From contig NZ_CP065193.1 of assembly GCF_018831625.1 (NCBI RefSeq), positions 620,001 to 684,000 of the forward strand: DNA of 64,000 nt, in the 5' to 3' direction. The position numbers and the translations under genes are program-made. This stretch comes from Spiroplasma endosymbiont of 'Nebria riversi'. GTDB lineage: Bacteria > Bacillota_I > Bacilli_A > Mycoplasmatales > Nriv7. Below, in pieces: positions 31,511 through 41,086 of this stretch. The stretch's first letter is position 1, and each line of letters begins with the position of its first letter. Below the pieces are notes generated by a model, which saw only the letters and a program-made list of their open reading frames with translations, ran no database searches and had not been told where the DNA came from.

Positions 31511-31540
31511 AATAAATAAATATGAGCTCATTTATTTATT
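31511..31540. repeat. 30-bp near-perfect palindrome
   Basis: AATAAATAAATATGAGCTCA then TTTATTTATT: the two halves match except for a one-base offset around a GAGCTC centre. Confidence 0.5.
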
Positions 31541-31747
31541 GCAAGAAATATAAGGTTAAATTAATATTTATTATTTTTAGTCATGCCTTGTATTTTTTTG
31601 TGCCTTGATAGTAATAAACTAAGTTAATTAGTAAACGAAGTTTACTAACAAATTTTGTTAAACATAAATATTTAACTTAGTTAGATAACTAAGCTAAACA
31701 TAACCTTAGTTTAATATAACTAAATATATCTGTAAGGAGTTATGTGC

Positions 31748-32029
31748 ATGCGAAATATTGAAAATATTTTTTTAAATACTGAAAAATATCTTTTAAAAGA
31801 AACGCAAAAAGCAGTACTTATTAAAGCGCCGGCAATTCCGTGATTGTATGAATCTACTGGTATTTGGTTTTTGAAACGATTTGTTTATAAAGGAAAATAT
31901 GAGAATTCTATTTGTATTGGAATAATTAAAGATGGTGAATATCAGTTGGTTTTTGTTAATAGTAAAGGCCAAGAATCTATTTTGATTTTAGGTCATGAGT
32001 TGTTAGGTTTTTTTGTTGCTGAAAAATAA
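31748..32029 (+). pseudogene. Plectrovirus small protein (type 1), 3'-truncated by a stop
   Basis: 93 residues (MRNIENIFLNTEKYLLKETQ, FVYKGKYENSICIGIIKDGE, GHELLGFFVAEK). TAA comes where the copy at 23391 goes on for ~15 residues; the downstream codons still match (HDKKVVSFDYFKNSF). AAGGAGTTATGTG precedes the ATG. Confidence 0.65.
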
Positions 32030-32162
32030 CATGATAAAAAGGTTGTAAGTTTTGATTATTTTAAAAATTCATTTTAAAAATGTTTTATGGTGTTTTAAGA
32101 ATAGGCGTAAAATATATAATTAAAAAAAATATCTTAGTTGGTTTTTATGGTGTTTAAACGGC

Positions 32163-32182
32163 GCGGAAAGCGTATGTTCCGC
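32163..32182. repeat. GC-rich hairpin in phage relic
   Basis: GCGGAA/TTCCGC stem, loop AGCGTATG, unusually GC-rich for this window; not followed by a T run. A phage-origin or packaging hairpin is possible. Confidence 0.4.
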
Positions 32183-32228
32183 CCGTTAATTATCGATGTT
32201 AGTTGAGTTATTTAACTAAGTTATTGCA

Positions 32229-32314
32229 TTTTTTTTAATTTTGTAGAAAACTCTTGATATTTATTGAATATACCTAATTTTAGGTATATTCAATAAATAT
32301 CAAGAGTTTTCAAT
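32229..32314. repeat. Palindromic mini-element made of two IS1595 left ends
   Basis: The IS left end (AATTTTGTAGAAAACTCTTG, then ATATTTATTGAATATAC) runs to the axis CTAATTTTAG and then repeats inverted back to TCAAGAGTTTTC. The outer bases of the second half are missing. No coding sequence. It abuts the truncated gene 32316-32930. Confidence 0.75.
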
Positions 32315-32315
32315 T

Positions 32316-32930
32316 AAATATGGATTAAATGGTCCATTATTAAAACTTTATGAAGAAAATATTCATCAGCAAAAAATTTCAGAGTCAAAAATTGCTGAAA
32401 ATCGTCGTAAACAAAGAAATTGAATCCAACAAAAGCAAGTATATGGTTATGAACCAACAGAGATTATTTCGCCAATTACAGGTTCTAATGCTAAGAAAGA
32501 AAGTATTGCTAGTGATAAACCAAAAGATTTTTCATTAGTAAATAATACTTATAGTATTAGACCACAATCATTAGTTAGAACAACAAAGACTTATAGTTCA
32601 ATTGAAGAATATGTTAATGAGCATGTTCGACAAGAAATTATTAATCGTAAAATTCAAAAATATCAAGATTTTTCAATATATGTTGAAGGAATAAATATGA
32701 CAAGAAATGTTAATCCAATTCCAATTGATTTTATTAATCGAAAAAGTGATAACAGTGTTAATTTAACAACTAGTGATGCACATTATGATGATACTAGTTA
32801 TATTCGGGAGCAAAGTCATGTTAATCGTTTTAATGATATTCATCAACGCGCTAGTAAATTTTATGATCAACAGCAAGTTACTGAAAAAAATCGGAGCATT
32901 GTTAATTTAATTGATGAAAAACAAAAATAA
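32316..32930 (+). pseudogene. 5'-truncated gene of unknown function upstream of tyrS
   Basis: An open frame begins right at the IS palindrome without a start (YGLNGPLLKLYEENIHQQ) and runs ~203 codons to TAA. It is polar and Asn/Gln/Ser-rich with likely disordered stretches (YGYEPTEIISPITGSNAKKE). No family recognised. An in-frame ATG exists at 32697 but without a good ribosome-binding site. 18 nt before tyrS, so formerly cotranscribed. Confidence 0.6.
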
Positions 32931-32948
32931 GAGAAAGAATGGTAAGAA

Positions 32949-34196
32949 ATGGAATTTTTAGAAGAATTGCAAGCTCGAGGACTTTTAAAACAAGTTACTA
33001 ATAGTGAAAAAATAAAACAGGCTAAGAATAGTAATGCTAGTGTTTATTGTGGTATTGATCCAACAGCAACATCATTGCATGTGGGGCATTTAGTACAAAT
33101 TGTTTTATTATATCGCTTTTCATTAGCGGGTTTTAAACCGCTTGCTGTTATTGGTGGGGCGACGGCAATGATTGGTGATCCGAGTTTTAAAGTTGAAGAA
33201 AGAAAATTATTAGATGCTAAAACAGTAAAATTAAATAGTGATGCGCTTGCTTTACAATTAGATAAATTATTAGATCATAATATTAAAGTTTTAAATAATG
33301 ATGATTGAATATCAAAATTAAATTTAATTGATTATTTAAGAGATTCGGGGAAAGAGTTTACGATTAATTATATGCTTGATAAGGAATCAATTAAAACAAG
33401 ACTCGCAACAGGAATTTCTTATACTGAATTTTCTTATATGCTTTTACAAGCATATGATTTTTGATATTTATATAAGAATTATCAATGTTTAATTCAAATT
33501 GGTGGTAGTGATCAATGAGGGAATATTACTGCTGGAATTGAATTGATTCGTAAAAAAGAACAAGATAATCATTTAGCAAGTGGGTTAACGATTGAATTAT
33601 TAACGCAAAGTAATGGTGTTAAGTTTGGCAAAACTGAGCAAGGAACAATTTGGTTAGACGCTAATTTAACATCCCAATATATTTTGTATCAGTTTTTTGT
33701 TAATCAAAATGATGCTGATGTTGAAAAACTTTTAAAATGATTAACTTTGTTATCATTAGATGATATTTTGCAAATAATGGCAAAACATAATGTTAATAAG
33801 GCTAAAAGATATGCCCAAAAGGTATTAGCAAAAGAAATTGTTGCTTTTGCTCATTCCCAACAAGAAGTTATGGTGGCGATTAATATTAGTGAAGCATTAT
33901 TTTCGCAAAAAGTTATGCAGTTACAAATGAGTGAAATTCAACAAATGAAAAATGCTGTTCCGTGAATAACTGTTAGTCAAGAACATAAACTTATTGATTT
34001 ACTTTTATTACTTGAAGTATGTAGTTCTAAAACTCAAGTTCGGGAACTATTAAAGAGTAATGCTATTTATGTTAATGAGCAAATTATTAATGATGAAAAC
34101 TATTTATTATCTAAAGATAAATTGCTATATGATAAAATAATTTTTATTCGTAAAGGTAAACAACATTATTATATTGTTGAAGTTAATAGCCATTAA
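32949..34196 (+). CDS. tyrS: Tyrosyl-tRNA synthetase
   Basis: 415 residues, class I. HIGH-type motif is HVGH (~47), then [14 protein letters not shown], tyrosine pocket [17 protein letters not shown] and QIGGSDQWGNI (~185). KMSKS-type loop is KFGKTEQGT (~226), and a C-terminal S4-like RNA-binding domain contains [18 protein letters not shown]. Charges tRNA-Tyr. Several TGA Trp codons. The usual promoter must lie upstream of the truncated gene; an IS now interrupts that region. Confidence 0.96.
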
Positions 34197-34265
34197 TGTT
34201 TAAAATAATAAGTTATTTTCATAAAAATTCATCTTGTTTTTTTAAATATTTTATTGCATAAATTG

Positions 34266-34301
34266 TTTTTATTTTATCAAGAGTTTTCGACAAAATTAAA
34301 A
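34266..34301 (+). repeat. Solitary IS1595-type right end after tyrS
   Basis: TTTTATTTTATCAAGAGTTT then TCGACAAAATTAAAA matches the outer right end of the element; no transposase. It forms the border of prophage remnant 2, cutting its last gene. Confidence 0.75.
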
Positions 34302-34706
34302 AAAATATTCAATATTTGTTTTTTGAAAATCTTTATCATAAAATTCTCTTTATTCTGGAGTGCTGTTTTCTTTTTTATAATTATAAATTTTTTTAATTTC
34401 TTTAAATACTGCTTCATTGGCAAAGACAACAAACCCTCTGGTATTTTATCCATAATTTTTTATTTCCAAAGGTAATTGCTATTTTACTGAGTCAATATTA
34501 ATATATACTGGGTCACTGCCTTTTTTATACAATGATTGTAAATAACTGTTATTTATTTCTGAAAATTTTAAGTCATATGTTTTATATTGAGTTTCTCTTT
34601 TATTTCTAACTGGTTGCACTGCCGTTTTCTCGTTGTTAATGTTTTGAGGAATGGTAAAAATGTTATTGAAACTAATAATTAATACGGTAAATATTTTCAT
34701 AAACAT
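34300..34706 (-). pseudogene. Plectrovirus DUF3688-like surface protein, N-terminal part, with stops
   Basis: AAAGGAG and ATG at 34706; a signal peptide (MFMKIFTVLIISFNNIFTIP) then KTYDLKFSEINNSYLQSLY. Stops TAG (34479) and TAA (two places downstream) sit where Trp fits (SVK*QLPLEIKNYG*NTRGF, NSTPE*REFYD). Cut by the IS end after NIEYFF. The family is the large minor coat/adsorption protein of SpV1-type viruses; assignment by layout and resemblance. Confidence 0.6.
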
Positions 34707-34721
34707 TTTTATCACTCCTTT

Positions 34722-34994
34722 TTAAAATATTTTATTTTTCATTGTTTTTTTAGTTTTGATTTTTTTAATAAGTCATTCAATACCACAATTTATAATTACA
34801 GCTATTGTCATGCATATATCTAAATATCCTAGTATCATAAGTGAAATTAATGCTTCAAATTTTTCATATAATAATTTCAAATCATTAATTTCCAATTTTA
34901 AAAATGAAATGAAAAAGATATTAATCATAAAAATGTAAGATACAATTCTCCATCAATATTTTTTTAAATAATTAATTAGTTTGTTTGATTTCAT
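34722..34994 (-). CDS. Plectrovirus membrane protein
   Basis: 90 residues: N-terminal basic part (MKSNKLINYLKKYWWRIVSY), two hydrophobic segments (IFMINIFFISFL; LISLMILGYLDICMTIAVII) and a Lys-rich end. Overlaps the upstream gene by 23 nt. No counterpart survives in remnant 1. Confidence 0.6.
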
Positions 34995-35364
34995 TTTTCA
35001 AGGCTCTTTTTGCTTTAATTTTTTGAATAATAAAGCGGATTAATTTTTCAAATTTAATTGCAAAATATATTGCTCCGCCTCATCAAAAAACAAATATTCC
35101 TGCCAACATAATACCGCTATTGAACTTGCCAAAGAAATCAACCATCTGTTTATTCATAAAATCATTAAATTCGTTACTTGTTCCAGTTATTCATTTAGTA
35201 TCGATTTCTGTTAATGCACAAAGTAATAAGCTTATAAAGATAAAAATGATACTTAATACTATTTTTAACCACTGCTTTTTAAAAGAATTTTTAATTCTTA
35301 ATTTTAATGGCAGTTTTTCTTTTGAATTATCTTTTTTAAATAATTTTATTAAAATTTTTTTCAT
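34972..35364 (-). CDS. Plectrovirus membrane protein, related to the truncated one at 26615
   Basis: 130 residues, MKKILIKLFKKDNSKEKLPL followed by two hydrophobic parts (LKIVLSIIFIFISLLLCAL; IMLAGIFVFWWGGAIYFAI). GGGAGAG precedes the ATG. The coiled-coil domain present before it in remnant 1 is missing here. Confidence 0.65.
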
Positions 35365-35386
35365 TTTAACTCTCCCTTCATATTTT

Positions 35387-35636
35387 TTATCGTCCTTTAA
35401 TTACAATAAATAAGGCAATAATTACACAATTAACACCAAGAATGGTAAAGATTGGATGTTTGCGAAAATGTCCGAGCCATTGGTTTAAATAGTTCTAAAA
35501 TTGTTAAATTGCTAGTAATAAACTTTTGGAAATTGATAAGCCCCTCGCTAATATAGTTCGTTAAAGTTTCAAAATGACTACCGGCTAATAATCCAAGAAC
35601 AGTTATTAAGATAAAAATAATAATTAATTTAAACAT
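35387..35636 (-). pseudogene. Plectrovirus two-helix membrane protein, frameshifted
   Basis: The copy of the 26362-26610 gene; one extra base near 35466 (ARTFSQTSNLYHSWC* instead of ARTFYQHPIFTILG) removes the second helix. Confidence 0.75.
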
Positions 35637-35638
35637 TT

Positions 35639-35923
35639 TTAGTTACCTTGTTTTGTTTTTATTGGTTTTATTTGTTTTTTAGCTTTTTATCATGAGCTTA
35701 AACGACCCTTATTTTTAATGGCATATTGGCGTTGTTTTTCTAAATTAACTTGTTGACTACCAAATCCAAGAATAATTGCCATAAGAAATTCTACAGCAAG
35801 CGTTAAGAATAAAGGAAATATTAATTGAATATTCGTTCCTGGTACTTCAAGACTTCAAATTAAATCAAAAACCTTATAAAGCATTTGAGCCAGAAAGTCG
35901 GCCATTTTTGCGAGATTTTCCAT
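35639..35923 (-). pseudogene. Plectrovirus membrane protein with internal TAA
   Basis: MENLAKMADFLAQMLYKVFD, then IFPLFLTLAVEFLMAIILGF; the frame intact in the middle has TAA at 35687-35689 (GRLSSW*KAKKQ) where remnant 1 has GGA. Confidence 0.75.
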
Positions 35924-35926
35924 TTT

Positions 35927-36913
35927 TTATTGTTCCTTTTCTTTAATTTTTCTTAAAAATTTGCTAAATTTATCCATTTTTAAGTATTCCAAGTCTTCTA
36001 AATCAATTGCTGTGTCAGTATAGTATTTGTCTTCATAGTCAGGATTTACTTTTGAATTTAAGTAATCTCTTAAAAATGCTAGGTAAAAAGAATTGTAAGT
36101 GTTAAGTAGGGGTAGAGGAATTTTTAGTTTAAAAAAATAGATATCAAGTTCAGGGATATCACGATATTTAATGCGACGACCATTTTTGCTATTTTTAGCA
36201 TCAATTAAGGTGTTTTGTCAGCGTTCATATTCTTCGATGCTTGTAAAGGTGCCATAGATGACTTTTAAGTAGGGACGAAAAATATTAACGGGTTTTTTAC
36301 GAATTCCCACGATCACATTATTGGCAATGTCACGAACTTTAACTCAAATATGTTTATCTCTTTGACCGCTAGCCAGCACAATATGACCGAAATGCCGTGC
36401 CAGAGCGAAATATTCTTGAATACCGGTTTCTTCGTTTTTGGTATTATTTTTTTCTCAATCAGCTCCTTCTAAAAATAAGTTGGTTTCATCTCATAACAGT
36501 AAGGTTTTGTCTGGCGATACCGGATAATCAAAATCTAATAATCCCATATGTCCTAAACTTAATTTTTGGGTTTCTAGTAATGGAAAGGTTGAGGCGATAT
36601 GATATTTCTTCTTTTTTAGTAATTTTGATGCGCATACTAGAAAGGCGGTTTTTCCAGCTCCTAATGAACCAATAACGATGTTTAATGGTGAGTTTTTTAA
36701 AAAATTAATAACTTTGTTAATTTTTGTTAAATTACTGATTTTAAAAAGGAAAATTAAAATACAACCTGCTAAAAATAAATAGCTCACAATGTTTTTTAAA
36801 TAACCGTTGTAAACGTATCAAATTGCTCCTCAATGTCATAAAATTAAAAATGAGGTGCGATTTAATTCAATAAAATGGTTATTTTTTTCTATTATTCATT
36901 TGCAAAATTTCAT
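35927..36913 (-). CDS. Zot-like (gene I-type) assembly ATPase, intact
   Basis: 328 residues. A membrane segment (YLFLAGCILIFLFKI, ~45-60), Walker A VIGSLGAGKTAFLV (~85), LLLWDETNLFLEGADWEKN, ALARHFGHIVLASGQRDKHI, and a charged C-terminal part. It would energise export of viral DNA through the membrane. No TAA/TAG inside; TGA = Trp throughout. Confidence 0.8.
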
Positions 36914-36934
36914 CTTGCACCTCACTTTATTTTT

Positions 36935-37183
36935 TTATTGGCATACTGCTCCAAGTAATTTTTCAAATATTTTAAAACAAATAAAGAATATTGCCAAAAT
37001 AAATGGAAAAATGAATATTCAGTAGTCAGCAAAGAAGTTACCGACTTGTGGCATATTAACAGCAATAATATCTCACATTTTAGTAAACGCTGTCATAATT
37101 GCATTTCATAATTTAGTCATCGCGTCACTAGCTGTTATTTTTTCTGCTGTTGCTGGTGCATCGGCCAAGAAAGTTCCAATCAT
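36935..37183 (-). CDS. Plectrovirus major coat protein
   Basis: 82 residues, MIGTFLADAPATAEKITASD, membrane segment YWIFIFPFILAIFFICF, end KIFEKLLGAVCQ. AAAGGAGGTG precedes the ATG. Nearly identical to 24502-24744. Confidence 0.8.
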
Positions 37184-37202
37184 ATAATCACCTCCTTTCT
37201 CT

Positions 37203-37337
37203 TTAAAACATTCATCATTTATATTCAAAGTTTTTCTTAAATTTGTTAAAACCACGATTAACCTTAACGTGGTTATATTTTTTTCTAATTAATTTTGAAT
37301 TTCTTTGGGAATGCATCACAATGTAACTTCTTGACAT
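37203..37337 (-). CDS. Plectrovirus small basic protein
   Basis: 44 residues, same as 24348-24482 apart from single changes (KYNHVKVNRGF, YKWWMF). Likely binds viral ssDNA; inferred from charge. Confidence 0.7.
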
Positions 37338-37348
37338 TAATTTTTTCC

Positions 37349-37579
37349 CTATCTAAATACTGATATGGTTTTTCAAAGGAGCATTAGAATAAATCACACC
37401 ATAATTGCTGTTAAGAATCAAAAAGCAATGTTTGCTATTAAAAGTCAAAGTGGTGCTTCGGTTAATTTAATTTATTTACCACCAGTAATGTGAGCCGGAA
37501 TAGTTGTAATTTAAATAAATAAATCTCAGAAAGTTTGTTTAATTTGTTCTCAATTAAATTCTTTTAAGTTTATTGTCAT
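37349..37579 (-). pseudogene. Plectrovirus membrane protein with two TAA stops
   Basis: Copy of 24106-24336: it shares TAA after ITGGK and has an added TAA replacing CAA (DLFI*ITTIP). Confidence 0.65.
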
Positions 37580-37582
37580 TTT

Positions 37583-37744
37583 TTATCTCCCAAAAATCAT
37601 TTTTATTGGTAAATACATAATTGAAATTAGTGTGAAAAGAAAATTAATGATAATAATTAATCCGGCAATAAACGCAACTTGTGCAGGCATTTTTTCTATC
37701 GGAATAAACAGCTCTAAGAATTCCGTGATAATTTCTCAAAACAT
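37583..37744 (-). CDS. Plectrovirus single-helix membrane protein
   Basis: 53 residues, MFWEIITEFLELFIPIEKMP then GLIIIINFLFTLISIMY. Intact version of the nonsense-mutated gene at 23941. Confidence 0.65.
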
Positions 37745-37965
37745 TACTTTTTACCAGCGCTATTGTTTTTTGAATTAGGAGCTTTAATTCATTCTTCAAA
37801 GCGAGCAATAAATACTTTTTCGTCTTTTGTAAAATTACCAGAATTATTTTTAATGGCATTCTTATATTTAATTCTAATTTTTATTTTGACATAAATTTTA
37901 TAAGCAAAATATGCCAATAGCGTGATGCCGATAATAATAAATATTAGTCCAATTGCGATATTAAT
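37744..37965 (-). pseudogene. Plectrovirus small membrane protein with ATG changed to ATT
   Basis: The 73-codon frame (INIAIGLIFIIIGITLLAYF..) and its AAGGAG site are kept, but the start codon is ATT instead of ATG as at 23720. ATT may start translation weakly. The stop overlaps the next ATG (TAATG). Confidence 0.65.
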
Positions 37966-37967
37966 TT

Positions 37968-38294
37968 TTAAGCTCCTTTAAAATAGTTATAATTTATATC
38001 TTTTTTGTTGTTTTATTTTTCGGCAATTAAGAAGCCTAATAATTCTTGCCCCTTAATTAATTTGGTTTCATTTTCTTTTTGATTAATTGAGATTACTTGA
38101 TATTCACTATCTTTAATTATTCCAATGCAAATTGAATTCTCATATTTTCCTTAATAAACAAATCGCTTTGCAAACCAAATGCCGATTTGTTTATTAAATC
38201 ACGGAATTTTTGGGTCTTTAATAAAAATTGCGTTTTGTGTTTCTTTTAAGAGATATTTTTTATTATTTAAGAAAATGTTTTCAATGTTTTTCAT
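37968..38294 (-). pseudogene. Plectrovirus small protein (type 1) with two TAA stops
   Basis: Same length as the gene at 23391; AAA to TAA in RFVY*GKYEN and TAA near the end (IAEK*NNKKDINY). Confidence 0.7.
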
Positions 38295-38812
38295 AGTAAA
38301 CTACCTTTCTTATAAATAAACTAAGTTATATTAACTAAGTTGTTAGTTAACTTAGTTTTTTTAAACACTTATATATCGCAGATTTAAGTGTTTAACAAGC
38401 TTTGTTAGTAAATTTTGTTTTTTAATTAGATAAAAATTTTAATAATTTTAAACTTAGCATATCCCCTATATAGAAATTTCTACACTTTAACATCCGCGCC
38501 CTAACCTTGAAACTAATTTAATAGCGTGTATATTTTTAGGAAATCCACCCATTTATTTTTTTATTGCAAAACGAAACAAATTGCTATAGCTAATAGGATG
38601 CTATCTATTAACTGGTAAACTTTTTTTGGTTATGGTGACCGCCCACAATTTATCGTGCTTCAATACATACCAACATTATTAACTCACTTGTATTTAATTT
38701 TCAAAGAACAAACTTTTAACACCTTATAAAATAAAAAGACAATCATTGCTGACTGCCTTGATATTTATTTGAACGCCCCCCCACCTAACAAAACTTTATG
38801 CGTCCAGGAACA
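38295..38812 (-). other. Plectrovirus non-coding (origin-like) region, remnant 2
   Basis: Inverted copy of 22876-23390 with the same hairpins (AACACTT/AAGTGTT; AACTAAGTTA palindromes). Nothing coding. Confidence 0.6.
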
Positions 38813-39662
38813 AAAATATTTATGTAAAAATTGCCGTGCAAGTTTTGACGCTTTTCGTAATTATTTTATTTATTGAAGTCATTTAAATTATGAACAATGA
38901 AATTTATTGATTAAAATTTCATTGCTGGGGCAATCTAGTAAAACAATTTCTCGTTTTATTAAAACTACATTAAAAACTGCTTGATATAATCGTCAAAAAT
39001 TAATGAAATCAAAACAATTAGAAAATACCCAATTAAAATTTAAAAAATTATCTGGTAAAATCCAAATCGATGAAACATTTATTAAAGAAATTCATAAAGG
39101 AAATTTCAAACATAAAACTGATCCACGAAGAATTCACCTTGACCCATTTGTAAATAATACTAAATGTTGTATTCAAATAGCAGTTGATAATAATAACAAT
39201 ATTTATGTTAAATCCACAAATACCAAACGTTTACAAAAACAATGATTTATTGAAAATATGAACAAAGAATTAATTAACCAAAATTCAATTATTACTTCTG
39301 ATATGCAAAAATTATATTTTTTAGTAGCAAAACAAACAAATTCTACTTTATGTGTAACTAAAACAACAATTAATCCTGAAGCTAGTTATCGTAACTTAAA
39401 TAAAATCAGTAAATTACAATCTAGTCTTAAAGAAACCTTAATTCATTATCATGGTTTAGGTTTTACTAATATTCAAAATTATTTAAATCTCTGAAAATGA
39501 AAATACCAACATAAGGGTTTAACTCCAAACCAACAAACAGCGGTATTATATTTTAATGTATAAAAAATTAAAGTAAAAATAGTAATTTTACATAAAGGCC
39601 TTTTAAAATTATCAAGTTGATGATTTTTTGATTTTATCAAGAGTTTTCGACAAAATTAAAAT
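38813..39662 (+). mobile_element. IS1595-type element, copy 4 (5'-truncated)
   Basis: Homology starts in the zinc ribbon (KQKYLCKNCRASFDAFRN) directly at the prophage border and goes to the right end (ATCAAGAGTTTTCGACAAAA). The transposase frame, open to TAA at 39561-39563, lacks its first ~65 codons. Confidence 0.85.
38817..39563 (+). pseudogene. Transposase remnant of IS1595-type copy 4
   Basis: Only the second Cys pair and the catalytic body remain; no start or ribosome-binding site. Confidence 0.8.
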
Positions 39663-39828
39663 TTTTTTATTGCCAAATTTTTAAATTTTTTGATACAGTA
39701 TAAATTGTAAAAAGATTTTTAGTGCTTTCGGTGGTAAGCATAGTAATTTTTTAAAAATTAAATAATTCTGGTTGTCCGTTTAAGGATATGCCTATAACAA
39801 CTTTACACCACCCTAATATAATTGTTAT
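39663..39828. other. Intergenic stretch upstream of rpmG with a possible gene scrap
   Basis: On the minus strand, codons from about 39840 to 39756 read ILGWCKVVIGISLNGQPELF then Asn-Phe-stop, protein-like but without a start; possibly the 3' end of a lost gene. Otherwise A/T-rich without signal. Confidence 0.35.
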
Positions 39829-39857
39829 TTGACAGCATATTTTTGTTATTATATAAT
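39829..39857 (+). promoter_or_regulatory. Promoter of rpmG-secE-nusG
   Basis: Consensus TTGACA (39829-39834) and TATAAT (39852-39857) with a 17-nt spacer, 27 nt upstream of the rpmG start. Confidence 0.9.
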
Positions 39858-39883
39858 GTATATGGATAAAAGGGAGAAAGATA

Positions 39884-40033
39884 ATGCAACAAAAAATTAT
39901 TTTAGTTTGCGATCAATGTCTGTCAAGAAACTATAATACTTTTACTAATAGTTCTAATCAAACTGTTAGATTATCTTTAAAAAAGTTTTGTAAGCACTGT
40001 AATCAACATACAATTCATAAGGAAACAAGATAA
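39884..40033 (+). CDS. rpmG: 50S ribosomal protein L33
   Basis: 49 residues with the zinc-binding form: CDQC and CKHC pairs (VCDQCLSRNYNTF; KFCKHCNQHTIHKE). Start ATG after AAGGGAGAAAG. Order rpmG-secE-nusG is standard in Firmicutes. Confidence 0.95.
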   Translation: MQQKIILVCDQCLSRNYNTFTNSSNQTVRLSLKKFCKHCNQHTIHKETR

Positions 40034-40057
40034 TATTTAGAGAGGAAATAAACATTG

Positions 40058-40423
40058 ATGGCTAAAGAAAAGCACAAAGTAAAAAAGGTAAAATCGGAAC
40101 ATAAGGCATTAAAAGTTAAAAAAACTAAACCGATTTTAGGACAAAGAAAAGTTAGTTCACAAACTAAAGAGGCGATTATTAAAAAAAGTATTTTAGATTC
40201 AAAAATAAATGGAAATCGTGGTCAGAGATTTAAAAAATCTTTACTGGACTCACCATTATTAATGACTAGAGAAATGCGTCGTGTTCGTTGAACAAAAAGT
40301 TTGCAATTAAATAAAAATTTTTGATTAACTGTTGGATTTATTACTTTCTTTGCAATTTTCTTTGCAATTGTTCAAATATTATTACAATTAATTTTAGAAG
40401 TTAGTAAAATTTTAGTCATTTAA
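40058..40423 (+). CDS. secE: Preprotein translocase subunit SecE
   Basis: 121 residues. A basic N-terminal extension of ~70 residues (Lys-rich) is followed by the SecE core: MRRVRWTKSLQLNKNFW then one membrane segment (LTVGFITFFAIFFAIVQILL). It stabilises SecY. The frame crosses two TGA codons. ATG 40058 is chosen over the in-frame TTG at 40055, with AGAGGAAATAA upstream. Confidence 0.9.
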
Positions 40424-40439
40424 TAAGGAGTAGAAAAAG

Positions 40440-41039
40440 ATGATAAAAGATGATATTAAACAAGAAAAGGATTCTAGTGATTTATTAGGTAAGTGATATG
40501 CAATTAATTGCTATAGTGGTCATGAAGAAAAAGTTAAAGAAGATTTATTACAACGAGTTGAAACTTTAAATATGAAAGACTTTATTTTTGATGTGCGGAT
40601 TGTGAAACAGCAAGAAATGTCAAAAAAAACAAAATCAATGATTGGCAAAAATCCATATCCGGGTTATTTATTTGTTAATATGATTATGAATGATGATGCT
40701 TGATTTATTGTTAGAAATACTCCTGGTGTTACCGGATTTATTGGGTCAAGTGGAAATTGATCCAAACCGTTTCCATTATCGCGTACTGAATCTAGAGATA
40801 TGTTAAGACGCAGTGAAGAAAAAAGTAATATTAGTAGTAAAAAAGTTCAACAAGTATTTGTTGCTGATTTTAAAGAAGGAGACCTAGTTAAAATATTATC
40901 AGGAGCTTTTGAGAATAAAGAAGGTGAAGTTATTGCTATGGATTATAGTAAAGGCGTAGCAACAATTAATATTGAAGTTTTTGGAGGAAGATATGTTCCT
41001 GTGGAAGCTGAATTTAGTTATTGTGAGAAAGTTAATTAG
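40440..41039 (+). CDS. nusG: Transcription termination/antitermination protein NusG
   Basis: 199 residues. N-terminal NGN domain (LGKWYAINCYSGHEEKVKED, PYPGYLFVNM, VRNTPGVTGFIG) and C-terminal KOW domain (EGDLVKILSGAFENKEGEVI, VPVEAEF). It links RNA polymerase with ribosome or Rho. ATAAGGAG precedes the ATG. Confidence 0.96.
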
Positions 41040-41050
41040 TTTTGTAAGTA

Positions 41051-41086
41051 AGTAGTTAGTATTTGAAATACTAACTACTTTTTTTA
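41051..41086 (+). terminator. Terminator after nusG
   Basis: A 14-bp stem AGTAGTTAGTATTT/AAATACTAACTACT followed by seven T. Confidence 0.92.

Larger units (their letters stand above)
31436..31747. other. Intergenic stretch with two palindromes and phage leader
   Basis: No gene. It has inverted repeats at 31456-31494 and 31511-31540, then AACTAAG-type repeats (31617-31720) like the leader region of the plectrovirus remnants. Confidence 0.5.
31600..32228 (+). mobile_element. Plectrovirus relic (leader plus first gene)
   Basis: The AACTAAGTTA repeats, the type 1 small-protein gene and trailing A/T-rich sequence correspond to the left end of remnant 1. The rest is missing; IS-end palindrome 32229-32314 follows. 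Between gene and palindrome is a GC-rich hairpin GCGGAA/TTCCGC (32163-32182). Confidence 0.6.
34300..38812 (-). mobile_element. SpV1-like plectrovirus prophage remnant 2 (minus orientation)
   Basis: About 4.5 kb, the reverse-oriented counterpart of remnant 1 with the same gene order and some extra genes at its 3' end (34722-35364 and part of an adsorption-type protein). The 5' boundary matches remnant 1. IS1595-type sequence borders it on both sides (34266-34301, 38813). It has an intact assembly ATPase and coat gene but damaged small genes. Confidence 0.85.

Noticed and set aside
34266-34301. dif-like Xer recombination site at the prophage border
   Set aside because: The sequence is identical to IS1595-type right ends elsewhere and lacks the paired 11-bp arms of dif.
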